A stretch of DNA of 64,000 nucleotides. Source: Enhydrobacter sp. (GTDB lineage: Bacteria > Pseudomonadota > Alphaproteobacteria > Reyranellales > Reyranellaceae). The position numbers and the translations under genes were made by a program. Location: NCBI GenBank assembly GCA_026126105.1, contig JAHCJV010000004.1:1-64000 (forward strand), given 5' to 3'. Position 1 is the first letter of the stretch. Every line of letters starts with the position of its first letter. The notes beneath the pieces were generated by a model, which worked only from the letters and a program-made list of their open reading frames with translations, searched no databases and was not told where the DNA came from. Shown here piece by piece: positions 59,905-64,000 of this stretch.

Positions 59905-61920
59905 ATGCGCTGCTGGTTGATCGTGGCTCTGGTGAGCGTATTCGCGCTCCCGGCCTTTGCCCAGGACCTCGCGCTCAGGCGCGTGATGCTTTCCTCCGGT
60001 GGCCTCGGCTACTTCGAGTACGAGGCAACTGTCGAAGGCGACGCCACGCTGAAGCTCACCGTTGCTCTCGATCAGGTCGACGACGTGCTGAAGAGTTTGG
60101 TGGTCTATGACGACAAAGGGGGTGTCGGCGGCCTGAGCCTGCCCGGCAAGGAGCCGTTGCGGCAGACCTTCAAGGACATGCCTTTCGACCAGTCCGCCTT
60201 CGAGTCTCCGGCGGCATTGCTGGCGGCGCTCAAGGGTGCACGGATCTCGGTCGGCGGCCCGCGCGCTCTCTCGGGCCGAATCGTCTCCGTCGAGGAGGAG
60301 ACGCAGACCCTTCCCGACGGCAAGACGACGACCAAACGTACGCGGGTGGCGGTCCTGACCGAGACCGGGTTGCAGCAGTTCATTCTCGAGGATGCCGAGA
60401 ACCTGCAGTTCGCCGATGCCGCGCTGCGCGAAAAGATCGGCCAGGCGCTGCAGTCCATTCAGGCGAATCGGGCGAAGGAAACGCGTACGCTCGACCTCGC
60501 GACACGCGGCCAGGGCCGCCGCGCGGTGCGGGTCGCCTACATCGTCAGCGTGCCCGTGTGGAAGGCCTCCTACCGGCTCACCTTGCCAACCGACGGGACA
60601 GCGCCGAAGGCTGCTCTGCAGGGCTGGGCCACGGTCGAGAACCTCAGCGGGCAGGACTGGAACGAGGTTGATCTGACGCTGGTTTCGGGCCGGCCGGTCG
60701 CGTTCCACCAGGCACTTTACGAAGCCTATTACGTCACGCGACCGGAAGTGCCGGTCGAGGTGGCGGGCCGGCTCAACCCCTATATCGATCGTGGCGGCGT
60801 CGCGGCCAGCGAGATGCGCCGCGCATCGCCACCACCGCCGCCGCCGGCCCCTGCATCGGCGCCAGCATTGAAGTCGCGTGATGCGCAGTTCGAAATGGCC
60901 GCAGTGCCTCCGGGGCAGGCGGCAGGCGCCGAGCAGATCCAGGCGACGGACGCGGCGACGCAAGTGACGTTCAGGTTCCCGAACCCGGTGAGCGTCGCAA
61001 GCGGCCGCACGCTCTCGCTGCCCGTGATCGATCGCCAGGTTCCGGCCGAGCGGCTCGCGCTCTACGGCACCGATCCCGCGGCGCGCAACCCGATGGCGGC
61101 GGTGCGCCTCACAAACGACGGCGACACCGGCCTGCCGCCCGGTATCCTGACGATCTACGAGCGCGACAAGGCAGGCATGGTGTCCTACGTCGGCGATGCG
61201 CGCCTGTCTGCCTTGCCGATCGGCGAGCAGCGGCTGCTGGCCTATGCACTGGACGAGAAAGTCACGGTCGAGCGCGATGCGGCGCAGACCGATCGGCTGG
61301 CAACCGGCACGATCTCAGGCGGCGTTCTGCGCTACAGCCGCGTGGTCCGGCAGACCACGACCTACCGCGTGCGCGGGCCGGCGAAGGAGGCACGGCAGCT
61401 CGTCGTGATGCAGCGCCGGCTGCCGGGCTGGACATTGACCAAGCCCGACGCCAAGGGCGTCGAGCTGAGCGAGGGCTACTACCGGATCCCGTTTCAGCTG
61501 CCTGGCGGTGACCAGACGCATACGTTCGAGGTCGCGCAGGAGCAGACCCAGCTCCAGGAGCTGCGGCTGCTCGACACCTCCAGCGACCAGATCAAGGTCT
61601 TCGCCCAGGCCCAGGAGTTCGACACCAGGACCCGTGAGGCCTTGACCAGGGTGCTGCAGCTCCAGCAAGCCGTCAGCGAGGCCGAGCGCAGGCTTGCACA
61701 GGTCGACGCCGAGCGGCAGAACATTGTCCAGGAGCAGGCGCGCCTTCGGGACAATCTCGCCCGCGTCCCTGCCAACAGCGATCTGCAGCGCCGTTACCTC
61801 GCGACCCTCGACCGGCAGGAGACCGAACTGGAAGCGATTGCGAAACGGCGTGACGATGCTGAAAAGACGGTACGAGCGGCGCGCGACGCGCTCCGCAGCT
61901 TCGTATCGCAACTCGGATAG
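59905..61920 (+). CDS. DUF4139 family exported protein
   Basis: A 671-residue protein with a Sec signal peptide (WLIVALVSVFALPAFAQ). The middle has ARGQGRRAVRVAYIVSVPVWKASYRLTLP and the linked LSGQDWNEVDLTLVSGRP, typical of DUF4139 proteins. A Pro-rich linker near residue 310 (PPPPPPAPASAPA) follows. The last 100 residues form a probable coiled coil (LQQAVSEAERRLAQVDAERQ). It is probably periplasmic or outer-membrane associated. Function unknown. It is 82 nt after the SufU-like gene and may be a separate unit. Confidence 0.85.
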   Translation: MRCWLIVALVSVFALPAFAQDLALRRVMLSSGGLGYFEYEATVEGDATLKLTVALDQVDDVLKSLVVYDDKGGVGGLSLPGKEPLRQTFKDMPFDQSAFESPAALLAALKGARISVGGPRALSGRIVSVEEETQTLPDGKTTTKRTRVAVLTETGLQQFILEDAENLQFADAALREKIGQALQSIQANRAKETRTLDLATRGQGRRAVRVAYIVSVPVWKASYRLTLPTDGTAPKAALQGWATVENLSGQDWNEVDLTLVSGRPVAFHQALYEAYYVTRPEVPVEVAGRLNPYIDRGGVAASEMRRASPPPPPPAPASAPALKSRDAQFEMAAVPPGQAAGAEQIQATDAATQVTFRFPNPVSVASGRTLSLPVIDRQVPAERLALYGTDPAARNPMAAVRLTNDGDTGLPPGILTIYERDKAGMVSYVGDARLSALPIGEQRLLAYALDEKVTVERDAAQTDRLATGTISGGVLRYSRVVRQTTTYRVRGPAKEARQLVVMQRRLPGWTLTKPDAKGVELSEGYYRIPFQLPGGDQTHTFEVAQEQTQLQELRLLDTSSDQIKVFAQAQEFDTRTREALTRVLQLQQAVSEAERRLAQVDAERQNIVQEQARLRDNLARVPANSDLQRRYLATLDRQETELEAIAKRRDDAEKTVRAARDALRSFVSQLG

Positions 61921-62142
61921 ACGCTGAGGCGCTTCGGCGCCAATCGCACGCGACTCCGGACTGCGATTTCAGGAGAACATCGGCGGCTGTACGCGATCGC
62001 CGACTCCGCGCTGCGCTGCAGCAAGAGTCCGCAGCTTGCTGCTCCATCGGCCGATCCCGCTCGTCCACCTCGTGAATACAGCGGTGGCGACCGGTCGTGT
62101 TCTCACGAGATTCTCCATTTCGAGATGTAGAGAGTTTCTCTT

Positions 62143-62160
62143 GTCATGCAAATGGATGAT
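62143..62160. promoter_or_regulatory. Imperfect copy of the LuxR-flanking palindrome
   Basis: GTCATGCAAATGGATGAT matches the perfect 18-nt palindrome at 63492-63509 at 15 of 18 positions. It lies about 90 nt before the LuxR-type gene. A shared regulator site is inferred. Confidence 0.45.
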
Positions 62161-62207
62161 GAACCGAGTGCCAGCGGCGCCTATAGAAGTTGTGTGGGTA
62201 GGTGAAA

Positions 62208-62230
62208 TAACGCCTCGTGGTAGGGCGTTA
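62208..62230. promoter_or_regulatory. Inverted repeat near LuxR-type start
   Basis: TAACGCC and GGCGTTA form a perfect 7-bp inverted repeat with a 9-nt spacer, ending 17 nt before the start codon. It could be an operator or a leader hairpin. Confidence 0.35.
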
Positions 62231-62247
62231 CGTGTGTGTGGGGAGCT

Positions 62248-63450
62248 ATGTCCAACCAACGGGGCGCGAGTCTCCGCAAACGGGATGATTCTACCAGTGA
62301 GCAATCCTGGTTCAAAAACCCGTGCGTCGTTGTTGGTGGCCGGCTGCGCGGTGGCATGGACGATATCATTTTGGCGGCCTACGACGTCGCCGTCGGGTCG
62401 GCGCGGTGGCCTCAGTTGGCGCGAGCGCTGGCTGAAGCTCTCGATAGCAAGAACCTACTCATATTCCTGATCGACGTCCGAACCGGCGTCGCCGACCTAT
62501 TGGCGAGCACGGGGGCGAAGGCACAGGATCGGATCGAGCCTTACCTCACGGTCGCGCGTAGAATGGCGACACGCTCCGGTGACTCATCGCACCCCATGGA
62601 ACTGGGACAGACGCGTCGCCTGGCTGCCGTCGCTTCGGACAAGGTGGCGCGCTGGAACTCGCTAAACGACGGGGATGCCGACTACTACCTCGCCGGTAGA
62701 GCGATCGCCGAGGCAGGCGAAGCCGTCTGGTTGTGCATCGGCCTCGACATCGGCAGTGCAATGGCTGCCGTGGAAGTTCACGAGACGGTCGAGCGCGTGC
62801 ATCCTCACTTCTGCCGCGCCGCGGAGATCGACCTCAGCCTGCGGGCCGCGGTTCAGCGCTCTCGCTTGAGCGAAGCAGTGTTCGATCGGTTGCCCTTCGG
62901 CCTGTTGCAGTTCGATCGAAACGCGACGGTGCTCTATGCAAACGCCGAGGCCGAGCGGATAAGCCGGGCGCGCGAAGGCTTCGTTATCGCGGCGCACAAG
63001 GTGCGGGCCAGGTCATCGGCCGACGATGCCGCGCTTCAAAGTGCCATTCGCGAAGCGACTGTAACCGGCGAACCGGCGTTCGCCCGCTGGCTGAATCTCA
63101 AACGCGGCAAGGGGCGGCGTCCCTACAGGCTTCTCGTCACGACCGTGCCAGACGCTCGCGATGTCGCGGCAAGCGCGTCGGGCTGCGTCCTGTTCATCAC
63201 CGATCCCGATCGTCCGTCGATGTTCGATCCGGATGCCGTTGCCGATGCCTTCGGCCTGACGGCGGCAGAGGCGAGGGTCGTTGCGCGATTGGCGGTCGGC
63301 AGTTCGCTGCCCGACATCGCCAGCAGCCTGAACGTCAGCATCAACACGGTGCGTACCCTGCTTGCCCGCGCGATGGGCAAGACCGCAACCAACACGCAGG
63401 TGGCGCTTGTCCGCCTGGTGCTCACGACGACTTTCGGTCTCACCGGCTGA
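62248..63450 (+). CDS. LuxR-type transcriptional regulator with PAS-like domain
   Basis: A 400-residue regulator. The C-terminal helix-turn-helix (about 340-395) is LuxR/GerE-like: FGLTAAEARVVARLAVGSSL, PDIASSLNVSINTVRTLLAR. The middle (RLPFGLLQFDRNATVLYANAEAERI) looks like a PAS sensor domain. The N-terminal 180 residues are unassigned. The ATG at 62248 follows GGGGAGCT; a later ATG near 62356 (MDDIILAAYDVA) could also serve, since the first 35 residues look poorly conserved. It probably controls itself and the gene starting at 63945. Confidence 0.88.
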   Translation: MSNQRGASLRKRDDSTSEQSWFKNPCVVVGGRLRGGMDDIILAAYDVAVGSARWPQLARALAEALDSKNLLIFLIDVRTGVADLLASTGAKAQDRIEPYLTVARRMATRSGDSSHPMELGQTRRLAAVASDKVARWNSLNDGDADYYLAGRAIAEAGEAVWLCIGLDIGSAMAAVEVHETVERVHPHFCRAAEIDLSLRAAVQRSRLSEAVFDRLPFGLLQFDRNATVLYANAEAERISRAREGFVIAAHKVRARSSADDAALQSAIREATVTGEPAFARWLNLKRGKGRRPYRLLVTTVPDARDVAASASGCVLFITDPDRPSMFDPDAVADAFGLTAAEARVVARLAVGSSLPDIASSLNVSINTVRTLLARAMGKTATNTQVALVRLVLTTTFGLTG

Positions 63451-63452
63451 CG

Positions 63453-63487
63453 ACGGCGCGGCGAAGGACGAGCGTGCCGTTTTTTTT
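63453..63487 (+). terminator. Rho-independent terminator after LuxR-type gene
   Basis: ACGGCGCG (63453-63460) pairs over 8 bp with CGTGCCGT (63473-63480), with one G-T wobble, and is followed by seven more Ts. It starts 2 nt after the stop codon of the LuxR-type gene. Confidence 0.75.
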
Positions 63488-63491
63488 CAAT

Positions 63492-63509
63492 GTCATCCAA
63501 TTGGATGAC
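63492..63509. promoter_or_regulatory. Perfect 18-bp palindrome
   Basis: GTCATCCAATTGGATGAC is a perfect palindrome with no spacer, just after the terminator of the LuxR-type gene. Its length and symmetry fit a dimeric LuxR-type binding site. A 15/18 match lies upstream of the regulator gene at 62143-62160. It is about 435 nt before the next start codon. Confidence 0.6.
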
Positions 63510-63944
63510 GCAATGAGGGGTTGTAGTCACTAGGGTGTTGATCACGCAGCCTGCGATGCTGGGGAGCAAATCAGGCATTGGAACGCGGATTCGATGGGGC
63601 TGGTTTCACGACCGGCGAAGAGGAGAGCGGGGTTAGCAATTCAGAACGTCGAGGCGGTGAGCGCGCTGCGAGCGTGTGATCGCTTCCAGAGTCTTCGTCG
63701 CTGCCAGAGCAGCTTTTCAATTTTGCGTAAGTGGAAGGTCCATGTTTTTGCCTGGAGCCACCGATACTTCACCGAAGCGCTGCCGCGCCGCCCCCGCGGA
63801 TGCAGAGCATTTCCTATCGATCCTGGACACGGGCCCGGCAGGGGCCGCCATCAGACATGTCCGCGGATGGTCAAGTACCTCGCGGCTTGCATCGACTGAA
63901 CGCTAATCGGCCAACAATCAGTAGTTATCCAGCAGGAGGTTCTC

Positions 63945-64000
63945 ATGACCGTCACCATCGTCGGCAGCCCCACCGAATACGACACCATCCAGGACGCCAT
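63945..64000 (+). CDS. Start of a probable beta-helix surface protein (partial)
   Basis: Only the first 18 codons are visible, reading MTVTIVGSPTEYDTIQDA; the window ends here. The ATG follows a strong AGGAGG six nt upstream. The pattern VGSPTEYDTIQDA is typical of the first turn of right-handed parallel beta-helix (pectate-lyase-like) or RTX-type surface proteins, which begin without a signal peptide. Identification is tentative. Confidence 0.6.
   Translation, partial: MTVTIVGSPTEYDTIQDA

Larger units (their letters stand above)
61921..62247. other. Intergenic region upstream of LuxR-type gene
   Basis: No gene is supported in these 327 nt. A small GGCGC-TTCG-GCGCC hairpin lies at 61928-61941, right after the DUF4139 stop. 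A degenerate copy of the palindrome found after the LuxR gene lies at 62143-62160. A 7-bp inverted repeat (TAACGCC/GGCGTTA) lies at 62208-62230. The later half is less GC-rich than flanking coding sequence, as expected for a promoter region. Confidence 0.6.
63451..63944. other. Intergenic region before the last gene
   Basis: Besides the terminator and the palindrome listed separately, these 494 nt hold no gene I can support. Short open frames exist (for example 63594-63899) but lack a ribosome-binding site and recognisable sequence. The stretch around 63700-63760 is AT-richer, and a strong ribosome-binding site AGGAGG is at 63934-63939. Confidence 0.6.

Noticed and set aside
63594..63899. 101-codon open frame in the last intergenic region
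   Set aside because: It has no ribosome-binding site, no recognisable sequence and an implausible composition.

Overview
The window looks like chromosomal DNA of a GC-rich alphaproteobacterium. The evidence is a PopZ polar-organiser gene, the roughly 100-residue NDUFS4-like complex I protein, a Zur regulator, a TRAP transporter of the DctM/TakP type, CaiB-type CoA transferase and thiolase genes, a CoxDEF-like maturation cluster, and many GTG starts with 4-nt stop/start overlaps. A soil or environmental member of the Rhodospirillales/Hyphomicrobiales (for example Reyranella-like) would fit, but the sequence alone does not fix the genus. There is no rRNA, CRISPR array, integrase or transposase. 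Four tRNA genes are present: Pro-TGG, Arg-TCT, Asn-GTT and Cys-GCA.

Layout. 1-5.1 kb: TRAP permease and, convergent to it, a TRAP binding protein, a Tat-exported amidase and a DUF2237 protein. 5.1-6.7 kb: two tRNAs, an NDUFS4-like protein and an internally duplicated membrane protein. 6.7-13.9 kb: an iron-uptake operon (siderophore receptor, PiuC-type hydroxylase, TonB, ExbB, ExbD) followed by an S9 peptidase, with nested palindromes upstream of the receptor. 13.9-15.2 kb: LysE exporter with a MntA/HepT toxin-antitoxin pair whose HepT frame has lost its start. 15.3-22.7 kb: TetR regulator, acetyltransferase, HAD phosphatase, cupin, dehydrogenase, M81 peptidase, MFS exporter, LapA-like protein, lipoprotein and HisI. 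22.7-29.4 kb: Zur, a HigBA-type module with a broken toxin and intact antitoxin, then cystathionine beta-lyase, acetyltransferase, sulfurtransferase, AlaX, ribokinase and CysK, a largely sulfur/amino-acid set. 29.6-36.8 kb: two tRNAs, a Pcm-like protein, TolC, PopZ, ValS, an acetyltransferase and a PhyH dioxygenase. 36.9-38.4 kb: a small scarred accessory patch (RHH antitoxin, lower-GC membrane-protein gene, shattered PIN toxin). 38.4-44.3 kb: thiolase, CoA transferase and DMT transporter on the minus strand; Rieske oxygenase and LigB dioxygenase on the plus strand. 44.3-53.1 kb: PyrD, a secreted protein, ParE, a thioesterase, DUF1007, a DMT transporter, a PrpB-like lyase, an amidase and an SDR. 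53.1-59.8 kb: a seven-gene co-directional block, MoxR ATPase, VWA protein, split XdhC, MoeA/MobA-like fusion, SufS-like desulfurase and SufU-like protein. This reads as a molybdenum-hydroxylase maturation pathway with no hydroxylase gene beside it. 59.9-64 kb: a DUF4139 protein, a LuxR-type regulator flanked by two related palindromes, and the start of a probable beta-helix surface protein cut by the window edge.

The most rewarding places to look again are the 53-60 kb maturation block, the paired palindromes around the LuxR gene, the three damaged or marginal toxin-antitoxin loci, and the three large intergenic inverted repeats.
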